Below are positions 1 to 5,230 of a DNA stretch of 8,960 nucleotides, in pieces (positions within the stretch are counted from its first letter, which is position 1; each line of letters starts with the position of its first letter). Both the position numbers and the translations under genes were made by a program. Under the pieces are notes generated by a model. It did not search any database. It had not been told where the DNA came from and was given only the letters and a program-made list of their open reading frames with translations. This DNA comes from CAYTCZ01 sp964436315 (lineage in GTDB: Bacteria > Actinomycetota > Thermoleophilia > Gaiellales > Gaiellaceae): contig CAYTCZ010000144.1 in NCBI GenBank assembly GCA_964436315.1, positions 1 through 8,960 of the forward strand. Reading direction: 5' to 3'.

Positions 1-4
1 GAAC

Positions 5-40
5 GTCTCAGATGTGCCGAGAACGATCTGTCTCAGATGT
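5..40. repeat. Two copies of an 11-bp direct repeat, possible IS end
   Basis: GTCTCAGATGT occurs at 5-15 and again at 30-40. Each copy is preceded by a GAACG word and followed by a similar SCCGR context, so the unit is about 20-25 bases. Closely spaced direct copies near a CCCGGG word resemble transposase-binding ends of IS481-like elements, but that is only an impression from memory. No transposase is in the window and the element, if any, would lie to the left of base 1. The repeat is seen; its identity is a guess. Confidence 0.3.
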
Positions 41-131
41 CCCGGGTCCTAACATTCGGCGTTCGCGCAACGGCTTGACCAAAACTTGACCACGCGCCGA
101 TCTCGGCCGACTACGATCTCAATCTAGAGGA

Positions 132-160
132 CGAAAGGTCCCTACTTGCAGGCCTTTTCG
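132..160 (-). terminator. Possible hairpin terminator of tRNA-Ala
   Basis: Read on the minus strand just past the tRNA-Ala 3' end, CGAAAAGG (160-153) can pair with CCTTTCG (138-132) with one bulged A, around a loop of about 14 bases. The following bases are only moderately T-rich, so this is a weak intrinsic terminator candidate. Its position directly behind a tRNA is the main argument for it. Confidence 0.35.
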
Positions 161-163
161 TGA

Positions 164-236
164 TGGAGCTAACCGGACTCGAACCGGTGACCTCCTGGGT
201 GCGATCCAGGCGCTCTCCCAACTGAGCTATAGCCCC
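164..236 (-). tRNA. tRNA-Ala (anticodon CGC)
   Basis: The reverse complement folds into a complete 73-base cloverleaf. The acceptor stem is GGGGCTA/TAGCTCC with discriminator A. The D arm is GCTC...GAGC, the anticodon stem is CCTGG/CCAGG around loop ATCGCAC, and the T arm is ACCGG-TTCGAGT-CCGGT. Loop positions 34-36 are CGC, which reads GCG alanine codons; these are common in a genome of this composition. The bases after the discriminator are TCA, so the 3' CCA is not encoded and must be added by the nucleotidyltransferase. It is transcribed away from the dehydrogenase genes on its right. Confidence 0.95.
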
Positions 237-248
237 GAGCCGGCGGGA

Positions 249-254
249 ATTCTA
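249..254 (-). promoter_or_regulatory. -10 element of the tRNA-Ala promoter
   Basis: TAGAAT on the minus strand matches TATAAT at five of six positions and ends 12 bases before the mature tRNA 5' end, so transcription would begin a few bases upstream of the tRNA. No clear -35 box is visible about 17 bases further upstream. Confidence 0.5.
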
Positions 255-311
255 GCCGAGGGCGCGTCTCGATCAGGGCCCGCTTCACGTGCCGAGCAAG
301 CAGCCGAGACT

Positions 312-317
312 TAGGAT
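312..317 (+). promoter_or_regulatory. -10 element giving a leaderless or near-leaderless start for the first dehydrogenase
   Basis: TAGGAT lies 6 bases before the GTG at 324, so the expected transcription start falls on or beside the start codon. The alternative reading is that AGGA within it acts as a weak Shine-Dalgarno sequence. No convincing -35 box is seen. The same arrangement recurs at other genes in this window. Confidence 0.4.
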
Positions 318-323
318 AGAGCC

Positions 324-1199
324 GTGCGCGCGGTGGTCTTCAACAACGCCGGGGAGCCACACATCGCGGAGCTTCCACCCCCGGAGGGAAACGGCGAACT
401 CGCCAAGGTTCTCGCGTGCGCTCTGTGTGGAAGCGACGTCGAGAAAATCGGCCGCGTTCCGACCGGGACGGTGCTCGGGCATGAGGTCGTCGCGCAGCTA
501 GAAGACGGACGGCGTATGGCGTTGGTTCATCATCAGCCGTGCGGCGAATGTGAGCGGTGTAAAGCGGGCCGCGAGTCCACGTGCGAGCAGTTCCCGACTG
601 CGACGATCGTTCCCGGCGGCTTTACCGAGGTCGTGCGGGCGAGCTCGGGAGTCGAGATCCCGGAAGGGGTGGACGACGTCTATGGGACGTTCGCCGAACC
701 GCTTGCGTGCGTCCTTCGGGCGGTCGATGGGATACCGACCGGGCGCATCCTCGTAGTTGGCTGCGGATTTATCGGTCTCCTCTTCGTCCAGGTCCTGCTG
801 CGGCAAGGGAACGACGTGGTCGTCGTTGATCCGGTCGAAGAACGCGTGAAATTAGCCGTCCAGCTGGGAGCGAGTGCAGAGAAGGGGCCCGTGACCGGAG
901 CGGTTCTCTGCTCTCACGGCGGGTTGAACGAGGCACTCGCAAGCCTCGATCCCGGTGGAACGCTTATCGTGTTCGCCGCGCCCGAAGGCTGGGTTCCAAT
1001 CGACCTCGATTCGATCTACCGAAAGGAACTCGCGATCCAGGGATACCGCTCGGCTACGCCATGGCACATGCAGCAAGCCGTGAGCACGCTCGCCGACCTG
1101 GATCCGGTCCCTGTGACGGTGTTGCCTCTGGAGGAGTTCGAGAGAGGTCTCAAGCTTTACCGGAAACGGAAAGCGCTGAAGGTGGTCTTTCGTCCGTGA
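324..1199 (+). CDS. Compact zinc-binding medium-chain dehydrogenase (alcohol/polyol dehydrogenase-like)
   Basis: A 291-residue member of the zinc-type MDR family, which oxidises alcohols or sugars with NAD(P). Seen: catalytic-zinc ligands Cys35 (CGSD), His53-Glu54 (GHE) and Glu125 (EPLAC), plus the structural-zinc cluster Cys73/76/79/87. The nucleotide-binding loop is GCGFIG (146-151), with Asp169 at the end of the second Rossmann strand, which favours NAD over NADP. It is roughly 50 residues shorter than typical members, mostly through compact loops and a short segment after the Rossmann strand pair, but both termini look intact. The GTG start is chosen because residues 1-8 match the usual MRAVVF beginning and a -10 element sits just upstream. 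Its stop overlaps the start of the next dehydrogenase by 4 bases, so the pair is an operon. The substrate cannot be read from the sequence; threonine, sorbitol or glucose dehydrogenase-like are all possible. Confidence 0.88.
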   Translation: MRAVVFNNAGEPHIAELPPPEGNGELAKVLACALCGSDVEKIGRVPTGTVLGHEVVAQLEDGRRMALVHHQPCGECERCKAGRESTCEQFPTATIVPGGFTEVVRASSGVEIPEGVDDVYGTFAEPLACVLRAVDGIPTGRILVVGCGFIGLLFVQVLLRQGNDVVVVDPVEERVKLAVQLGASAEKGPVTGAVLCSHGGLNEALASLDPGGTLIVFAAPEGWVPIDLDSIYRKELAIQGYRSATPWHMQQAVSTLADLDPVPVTVLPLEEFERGLKLYRKRKALKVVFRP

Positions 1200-2146
1200 C
1201 GCCGAGCATCATGCGGGCGGTTCGATTCTACGGCGTGAGCGACATCCGGGTCGAGAACGTTCCGGTGCCAGAACCGACCAACGGCGAGGTGCTCGCCCAA
1301 GTCGAAGTCGCGTTGACGGACGGAACCGACGCGAAGGCGTTCCGACGCGGCCATCCGGTCTTGCTGTCGGATCCGCCGAGTCCGTTCGGCCATGAGTTCT
1401 GCGGCTACGACGTCGAGACCGGTCGCCGAATCGTCGCGGCGAACTCCGCTCCTTGCGGCGAATGCCCGCCGTGCATCAGAGGCGAGGAGACTCTGTGCGA
1501 GGATCTCTTCCCCCTGCTGAACGGCGCCTATGCCGAGTTTGTTCTGATCCCGGAGCGAATAGCCGAGCGGAACATGCTCGCGGTTCCAAAGCTGATGTCC
1601 GCTGAAGTGGCTGCAATGACTGAGCCTCTCGCCTGCTGTCTCCGCGGCATCGAGCGCGCGGAGGTGAGTCCCGGACAGACTGTTGCGGTGATCGGCCTCG
1701 GCTCGATCGGGCTCATGCTGTGCGCTGCCGCCAAAGACGCGGGCGCGACGGTCATCGGCGTCGGAGGGCGCCCCGAGCGGCGAGAGCTCGCTCGTGACTT
1801 CGGCGCGTTGCCCGGTGACGGCAAAGGTGCCGACGTCGTGATCGAGGCCGCTGGGACGAAGGAAGCGTGGGAAACAGCCTTAGAGCTCGTGCGCCCGGGC
1901 GGCACTGTGCTTTTCTTTGGCGGACGCGAGCGGGCGATCGACACCTTCCGACTGCACTACGAGGAACTCACGCTGCGGGGCTCGTTCCACCACACGCCCA
2001 AGACGCTCCGGGCGGCATTGGCGTTCCTGGCTAGCGGTGCGTATCCGTGGGAACGCCTGGTTACACATCAGGTCGGTCTCGATGGCATCGCCGATCTCTT
2101 TTCGGATCCACCGCGGGATCTGCTCAAAGCGGCCGTGCTGCCTTAG
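1196..2146 (+). CDS. Zinc-type medium-chain dehydrogenase with Asp replacing the catalytic Cys
   Basis: A 316-residue MDR paralogue of the gene before it. I place the start at GTG 1196, whose GTGA overlaps the upstream stop and which has a GAAGGTGG ribosome-binding sequence about 11 bases upstream. ATG 1211, five codons later (MRAVRF), is the main alternative. Seen, numbered from 1196: structural-zinc Cys87/90/93/101, His66-Glu67 (GHE), Glu143 (EPLAC) and nucleotide loop GLGSIG (167-172). The second strand ends GVGGRPERRE with no acidic residue, which hints at NADP. Where family members have C-G-T/S-D, this protein has D-G-T-D (Asp42). Aspartate at this zinc-ligand position is known from haloarchaeal glucose dehydrogenase, so the enzyme may still bind zinc and may act on a sugar; that is inference. 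Translational coupling suggests the two dehydrogenases are made together and could act in sequence or as a heteromer. Confidence 0.87.
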   Translation: MTPSIMRAVRFYGVSDIRVENVPVPEPTNGEVLAQVEVALTDGTDAKAFRRGHPVLLSDPPSPFGHEFCGYDVETGRRIVAANSAPCGECPPCIRGEETLCEDLFPLLNGAYAEFVLIPERIAERNMLAVPKLMSAEVAAMTEPLACCLRGIERAEVSPGQTVAVIGLGSIGLMLCAAAKDAGATVIGVGGRPERRELARDFGALPGDGKGADVVIEAAGTKEAWETALELVRPGGTVLFFGGRERAIDTFRLHYEELTLRGSFHHTPKTLRAALAFLASGAYPWERLVTHQVGLDGIADLFSDPPRDLLKAAVLP

Positions 2147-2150
2147 GCAT

Positions 2151-2189
2151 TCGAGCCGGCCGGCCACACCAGAACCGGGGCAGGCTCGA
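2151..2189 (+). terminator. Possible stem-loop after the dehydrogenase operon
   Basis: TCGAGCC (2151-2157) can pair with GGCTCGA (2183-2189) around a 25-base loop that itself contains complementary CCGG words. It starts 4 bases after the dehydrogenase stop. There is no T tract, so if it terminates transcription it is not a classical intrinsic terminator. It is also close to the pspA promoter. Confidence 0.25.
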
Positions 2190-2199
2190 TCGGGCCGGT

Positions 2200-2205
2200 T
2201 AGGAT
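2200..2205 (+). promoter_or_regulatory. Possible -10 element of pspA
   Basis: TAGGAT, identical to the hexamer before the first dehydrogenase, lies 24 bases before the pspA start. That would give a short untranslated leader containing the ribosome-binding site. No -35 box and no sigma-54 (-24/-12) sequence is visible. Confidence 0.35.
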
Positions 2206-2218
2206 GACCTCGACTGCG

Positions 2219-2225
2219 AAGGAGG
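2219..2225 (+). promoter_or_regulatory. Strong ribosome-binding site of pspA
   Basis: AAGGAGG, a near-perfect Shine-Dalgarno sequence, sits 4 bases before ATG 2230. It is the clearest such site in the window and fixes the pspA start. Confidence 0.8.
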
Positions 2226-2229
2226 ATGA

Positions 2230-2967
2230 ATGGGTCTACTAAGTCGCGCCTCGACGGTCATCAAGGCCAAGATCTCGAAGCTGCTTGATCGCGCCGAAGA
2301 TCCGACAGAGACGCTCGATTACTCGTACGAGCAACAACTGGACCAACTTCAGAAGGTCAAGAAGGGCATCGCAGAGGTCGTGACGGCCAAGAAACGCCTC
2401 GAGTTTCAGCAGCAGAAGCTCGAGAAGGACGTCGAGAAACTCGAACTCCAGGCCCGTCAGGCTGTCTCACAGGACCGCGAGGATCTCGCGCGGGCCGCGC
2501 TCGAACGAAAGGCGGTGGCCCAGCAGGAGCTCCAGTCGTTGGATCAGCAGGTTGCGGGACTCGAGGCTCAACAAGAGAAACTGATCGAGAGCGAGAAACG
2601 CCTCTCGGCAAAGGTCGACGCGTTCCGCACCCAGAAGGAAGTCATCAAGGCGCAGTACTCGGCGGCTGAGGCCCAGGTTCGGATTGGCGAGGCAGCAGCC
2701 GGAATCGGCGAAGAGATGGCCGACACCGGACTCGCAATTCAGCGCGCCCAGGACAAGACCGAGCAGATGCAGGCGCGGGCCGCGGCGGTCGACGAACTCG
2801 TCGAGGCGGGGACTCTCGAAGATCTGACGTCCGACAAGACGCTCCTCGACCGGGAGCTCGAGGCACTGAGCGCGGGCGCACAGGTCGAGAGCGATCTCGA
2901 GAGGCTCAAGGCTGAAGTCGGCGCGGGCGAGCAGCAGAAGGAGCTCGAAGAGGGTGAGGAGTCGTGA
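2230..2967 (+). CDS. pspA: PspA/IM30 family phage-shock protein
   Basis: A 245-residue PspA/Vipp1 (IM30) protein. This cytoplasmic coiled-coil protein assembles on the inner face of the membrane and stabilises or remodels it under envelope stress (ESCRT-III-like). Seen: an N-terminal amphipathic helix (about 1-20, MGLLSRAS), the family EDP turn at 23-25, and then almost uninterrupted heptad-rich helix from 28 to about 190. This stretch includes the highly conserved FRTQKEVIKAQYSAAEAQV region at 132-150. An acidic, poorly conserved tail ends it. Length is normal for the family. There are no cysteines and no membrane-spanning segment. The ATG is fixed by a strong ribosome-binding site. Its TGA overlaps the GTG of pspAA, so the two are translationally coupled. 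No sigma-54 activator gene pspF or pspBC lies beside it, as expected for actinobacterial forms. Confidence 0.95.
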   Translation: MGLLSRASTVIKAKISKLLDRAEDPTETLDYSYEQQLDQLQKVKKGIAEVVTAKKRLEFQQQKLEKDVEKLELQARQAVSQDREDLARAALERKAVAQQELQSLDQQVAGLEAQQEKLIESEKRLSAKVDAFRTQKEVIKAQYSAAEAQVRIGEAAAGIGEEMADTGLAIQRAQDKTEQMQARAAAVDELVEAGTLEDLTSDKTLLDRELEALSAGAQVESDLERLKAEVGAGEQQKELEEGEES

Positions 2968-3251
2968 TAGCGCGCGTCATGGGTGAAGGGCAGTGGCGCC
3001 TGAGCGACGATCTCATTGCGAAGCTCAACGAACTCGACGATGCTGCCATGGAGGCCCTCGAACGAGATGACGAGGCGCAGCTCGACGAGCACCTCGAGGA
3101 GATGGCAGCGCTCGTGCGCAGTGAGGGTGAGCGGCTGCCCGACGACGAGCTGTATCCGTCGGATGTGATCATCCCGCCGACTGACCTCACCCTCGAGGAG
3201 ACGCGGCTGCTCTTCTCGGACGACGGGCTCGTGCCGGACATTCCCGTCTAA
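2964..3251 (+). CDS. pspAA: PspA-associated protein PspAA
   Basis: A small acidic protein of 95 residues, start GTG overlapping the pspA stop (GTGA). It matches the PspAA family as I know it: N-terminal ARVMGEGQWRL (3-13), a central acidic helical stretch LNELDDAAMEALERDDE (21-37), and the conserved C-terminal block LPDDELYPSD (58-67) followed by PPTDLTLEE (71-79). There is no signal peptide or membrane segment. PspAA genes are typically found immediately after pspA in actinobacteria and related phyla, and are presumed to modulate or partner PspA. No enzymatic residues stand out and the molecular role is unproven. The gene ends only 9 bases before the convergent MBL-fold gene. Confidence 0.9.
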   Translation: MIARVMGEGQWRLSDDLIAKLNELDDAAMEALERDDEAQLDEHLEEMAALVRSEGERLPDDELYPSDVIIPPTDLTLEETRLLFSDDGLVPDIPV

Positions 3252-3259
3252 TCGGACGG
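3244..3259. terminator. Short hairpin between convergent pspAA and MBL genes
   Basis: CCGTC (3244-3248) and GACGG (3255-3259) form a perfect 5-bp stem around a 6-base loop that includes the pspAA stop codon. It fills the 9-base space between two converging genes, so it could act in both directions, but it is short and lacks T tracts. Confidence 0.3.
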
Positions 3260-3260
3260 A

Positions 3261-4016
3261 TCACCTAGCTCGTCTAGTGGTCCGGCGGAGGTGGTCAGTT
3301 CGACGCGCGAGCCGGACGGCTTCTGCCGGGCTGCCGAAGAACGGCTTACCGTGTCCGACAACGATGGTCTCGGCAGCCAACTTCTCGATCAGGGAGAGTG
3401 ATTCGCGCGCCTCTGAGTGATCCTCGTTGAACGGTGGCACTCTCGGGCCCCTCCGACCGCCGAGCCCCATTGTCCCGATCGCATCTCCGGCAAATAGCAC
3501 GCCACGTTCCTCTGACAGCAGCACGCAGTGGCCAGGACTGTGGCCCGGAGTGTGGATCGCGCGGAGGTTCCCGGGGATATCGAGCGTCTCATTGCCTGCG
3601 TATGTCTGGAGCTGGCTGACGGGCGTTACCCGCGTGCCGCCGTTACGGAGGGAATGTGCCATATATCGGAGTACCTCCGGACGCCACAGGTTCGGAACGA
3701 TGCCGCGCGGAACAGGCACTTTGCCCGTCCGTATTCCCTCCGCGTCTCCCCCGGGTGCAAACACAGCGGCGCCGGCTTCCCTGCCAATCCTCGCGGCCGA
3801 ACCGACGTGGTCCGGGTGGTGGTGAGTGAGCACAACGGCGACGACATCACGAAGGGGGCGGTCGAGCTCGCGAAGCGCCGCGGGTAGCTGTTCGTAGTAC
3901 CCCTCGAATCCGCAGTCCACGACAGAAATCCCGTCGTTCTCGACGAGCAGATACCAGCCAACCCAGCGAGTGCCTAGCCGGTAGACGGAGTCGGTTACCT
4001 GATCCGCGGAAGGCAT
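3261..4016 (-). CDS. MBL-fold metallo-hydrolase
   Basis: A 251-residue metallo-beta-lactamase-fold hydrolase, probably binuclear zinc (glyoxalase II-like group). Seen: the HHHPDH motif at 65-70 (HxHxDH ligands His65, His67, Asp69, His70), His159 in HTPGHSPGH, bridging Asp178 in FAGDAIG, and His222 in VGHGKP. The metal site is therefore complete. It has no signal peptide and is likely cytoplasmic. The reading frame stays open upstream through the assembly gap, but ATG 4016 is the credible start: residues from there match the usual MBL beginning (VTDSVYRLG), and a TATGCT hexamer lies 8 bases before it. Upstream codons run into the tandem repeat. Substrate is unknown; a thioester, lactone or phosphodiester is equally possible from motifs alone. 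It separates the two halves of the psp module, converging on pspAA. Confidence 0.9.
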   Translation of the reverse strand: MPSADQVTDSVYRLGTRWVGWYLLVENDGISVVDCGFEGYYEQLPAALRELDRPLRDVVAVVLTHHHPDHVGSAARIGREAGAAVFAPGGDAEGIRTGKVPVPRGIVPNLWRPEVLRYMAHSLRNGGTRVTPVSQLQTYAGNETLDIPGNLRAIHTPGHSPGHCVLLSEERGVLFAGDAIGTMGLGGRRGPRVPPFNEDHSEARESLSLIEKLAAETIVVGHGKPFFGSPAEAVRLARRTDHLRRTTRRAR

Positions 4017-4024
4017 CGCAGCCG

Positions 4025-4030
4025 AGCATA
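4025..4030 (-). promoter_or_regulatory. -10 element of the MBL gene, leaderless arrangement
   Basis: TATGCT on the minus strand lies 8 bases before ATG 4016. No Shine-Dalgarno sequence lies between them, so the transcript probably starts at or within a base or two of the start codon. A -35 box is not evident. Confidence 0.45.
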
Positions 4031-4135
4031 ACGCTGAGGTTGCCACGACAGAGGGCGGCGAACCGTGTGCCGTTTGCCAGCGACGGATCGCAAAGCCGAT
4101 CCTCCAGCTACAAGCCGCTCCGATCCCTCCCACCA

Positions 4136-4158
4136 AATGCACTCCAGCAATGCACTCC
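4136..4158. repeat. 13-bp tandem repeat, left of the gap
   Basis: One full unit AATGCACTCCAGC (4136-4148) plus ten bases of a second (4149-4158) run into the Ns. The identical 23 bases appear on the right side of the gap. Confidence 0.85.
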
Positions 4159-4258
4159 NNNNNNNNNNNNNNNNNNNNNNNNNNNNNNNNNNNNNNNNNN
4201 NNNNNNNNNNNNNNNNNNNNNNNNNNNNNNNNNNNNNNNNNNNNNNNNNNNNNNNNNN
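4159..4258. other. Assembly gap of exactly 100 Ns
   Basis: The run is a round 100 bases, which is a scaffolding placeholder rather than a measured length. Both edges lie inside the same tandem repeat. The real length could be longer, shorter or even an overlap. Confidence 0.97.
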
Positions 4259-4281
4259 AATGCACTCCAGCAATGCACTCC
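4259..4281. repeat. 13-bp tandem repeat, right of the gap
   Basis: The same 23 bases as on the left: one unit AATGCACTCCAGC (4259-4271) and ten bases of the next (4272-4281). The phase matches the left side, consistent with one continuous array or with two contig ends that overlap. Confidence 0.85.
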
Positions 4282-4301
4282 CCACCCATGTTGGGTGGGG
4301 A
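4279..4301. repeat. Perfect 10-bp inverted repeat (hairpin)
   Basis: TCCCCACCCA (4279-4288) and TGGGTGGGGA (4292-4301) are exact complements around the loop TGT. The following bases GGACC-GA-GGTCC form a competing overlapping stem. It starts at the last bases of the tandem repeat. It has no T tract on either strand, so a terminator role is unlikely; it may be a binding site or simply the structure that broke the assembly. Confidence 0.7.
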
Positions 4302-4599
4302 CCGAGGTCCACCCACCACCCAATCGCAATCCTGGCAGCCCTGTTGTCACGCGAGACGAACGAAGCGCGCCGTTTCAGCAAGCTCCTCAAGGTCGACCGG
4401 CGTGTGCACTTCCAACAAGAGTCCACCTCGGCCGACTCAGCGGCTCGACGCCAGTCCTGACGTCACAGCTGGCACAAGGCTGCCGATGCAGCATTTGCGC
4501 GCTCGTCTGAAGTCCGACCGCGAACGATCGAACCTGTGACCCGATCAGGGCAATGTGTCGAGTACAGGCGCCTCGTCGAAACTCGGTCGACCGCAACCC

Positions 4600-5172
4600 C
4601 TACTCAAAAGGAGCATCGAAGAGCGCGAGCCAGCGTGAGAGGTCCTGTTCGATCGGCAGCTCGCCTTCGAGCTCGTTTTTCAGCCGCATCTCTTCCGGAT
4701 TGTCCCTTTCCTGGCCCTCACCGGTCGGCACGAACGGCCAGAAGGTTCCACGTTTGAAGCCGTAGATCAGCTGCTTCTCCTGCTCGCCGTCGGTGAAGAC
4801 GAATGTTGCGGCGAGGAGTTGCCCTCCGAACCCGCGAGCCTGAAGCTCCGACGCGACGATGTGTACGGAGTGGACGAGGTCATCGAAATCCTTGTCCCGG
4901 ACGACGATCCACTGGAAGCCGTAGCTGTCGGAACGGCGCCGCACTTCCGAGCCGGAGCTCTGCGCCGTCATCGAGAGAAGCTCATCGATCTCGGTCTCGG
5001 CCCGCGCGAACTCGCCGGCGGAGAGCGGCTTGAAGACCACCGCCGCAACACCCGCCGACCGCAGACCGAGCTCGGCATGCAGCGTTATCTCAGCGGTGGA
5101 CAGCGCAAAGAGCTTGTCGAGGCTGGCACCGCGAAGTCTCTTCTTGCCAAAGAGAACATCGAGCAGGCCCAT
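4600..5172 (-). CDS. pspAB: PspA-associated protein PspAB
   Basis: A 190-residue protein matching the PspAB family as I know it. Seen: N-terminal MGLLDVLFGKK (1-11), LFALSTAEITLHAELGL (21-37), a VVFKP strand (45-49), SYGFQWIVV (83-91), and a family-typical block LIYGFKRGTFWPFVPTG (135-151) followed by ERDN (155-158). It ends LPIEQDLSRW (172-181). There is no signal peptide or membrane span. PspAB genes occur in actinobacteria with PspA-family or HtpX-type protease genes; a biochemical role has not been established to my knowledge. Here it lies 58 bases downstream of htpX on the same strand, so co-transcription is likely. An ATAAAT word 6 bases before its ATG could also give an internal leaderless start; there is no Shine-Dalgarno sequence. 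Confidence 0.9.
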   Translation of the reverse strand: MGLLDVLFGKKRLRGASLDKLFALSTAEITLHAELGLRSAGVAAVVFKPLSAGEFARAETEIDELLSMTAQSSGSEVRRRSDSYGFQWIVVRDKDFDDLVHSVHIVASELQARGFGGQLLAATFVFTDGEQEKQLIYGFKRGTFWPFVPTGEGQERDNPEEMRLKNELEGELPIEQDLSRWLALFDAPFE

Positions 5173-5230
5173 GTGGAGATTTATGCCACTCGGGCGGAGT
5201 GTCTCGCGGACGCGACCTGCGGGATCGAGA

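Larger units (their letters stand above)
4017..4599. other. Gene-free intergenic region with repeat, gap and hairpin
   Basis: About 480 known bases plus the 100-base gap lie between the starts of the MBL gene and the end of pspAB. Open frames here are short, have mixed third-position composition unlike the flanking genes, and show no family signature. The stretch contains the MBL promoter, the 13-bp tandem repeat on both sides of the gap, and a strong hairpin at 4279-4301. From about 4300 to 4599 I see nothing recognisable. A degraded gene or missing sequence inside the gap cannot be excluded. Confidence 0.6.

Noticed and set aside
75..117. Promoter from TTGACC (75-80 or 86-91) and TACGAT (112-117) on the plus strand
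   Set aside because: Spacings of 31 and 20 bases are outside the usual 16-18, and it would transcribe antisense into the tRNA with no gene to serve.
1061..1195. Longer N-terminus for the second dehydrogenase, from ATG 1061
   Set aside because: It would overlap the first dehydrogenase by 139 bases and add about 45 residues with no similarity to the family. The GTGA overlap start is far better placed.
4136..4281. CRISPR array
   Set aside because: Repeat units are 13 bp and directly abutting, with no spacers and no cas genes in the window.
4017..4319. N-terminal extension of the MBL protein through the gap
   Set aside because: The frame is open only because the repeat and the Ns contain no stop. 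The family-like N-terminus and the promoter both point to ATG 4016.
4458..4465. Palindrome TGACGTCA as an operator
   Set aside because: An isolated 8-bp palindrome in a gene-free stretch, not close to any promoter; expected by chance.
4479..4492. Hairpin GCTGC-CGAT-GCAGC as a pspAB terminator
   Set aside because: Only 5 bp, over 100 bases past the stop, and without a T tract on the minus strand.
4387..4596. A 69-codon minus-strand frame just after pspAB
   Set aside because: It starts with TTG, has mixed third-position composition unlike the neighbouring genes, shows no motif, and has no ribosome-binding site or promoter.
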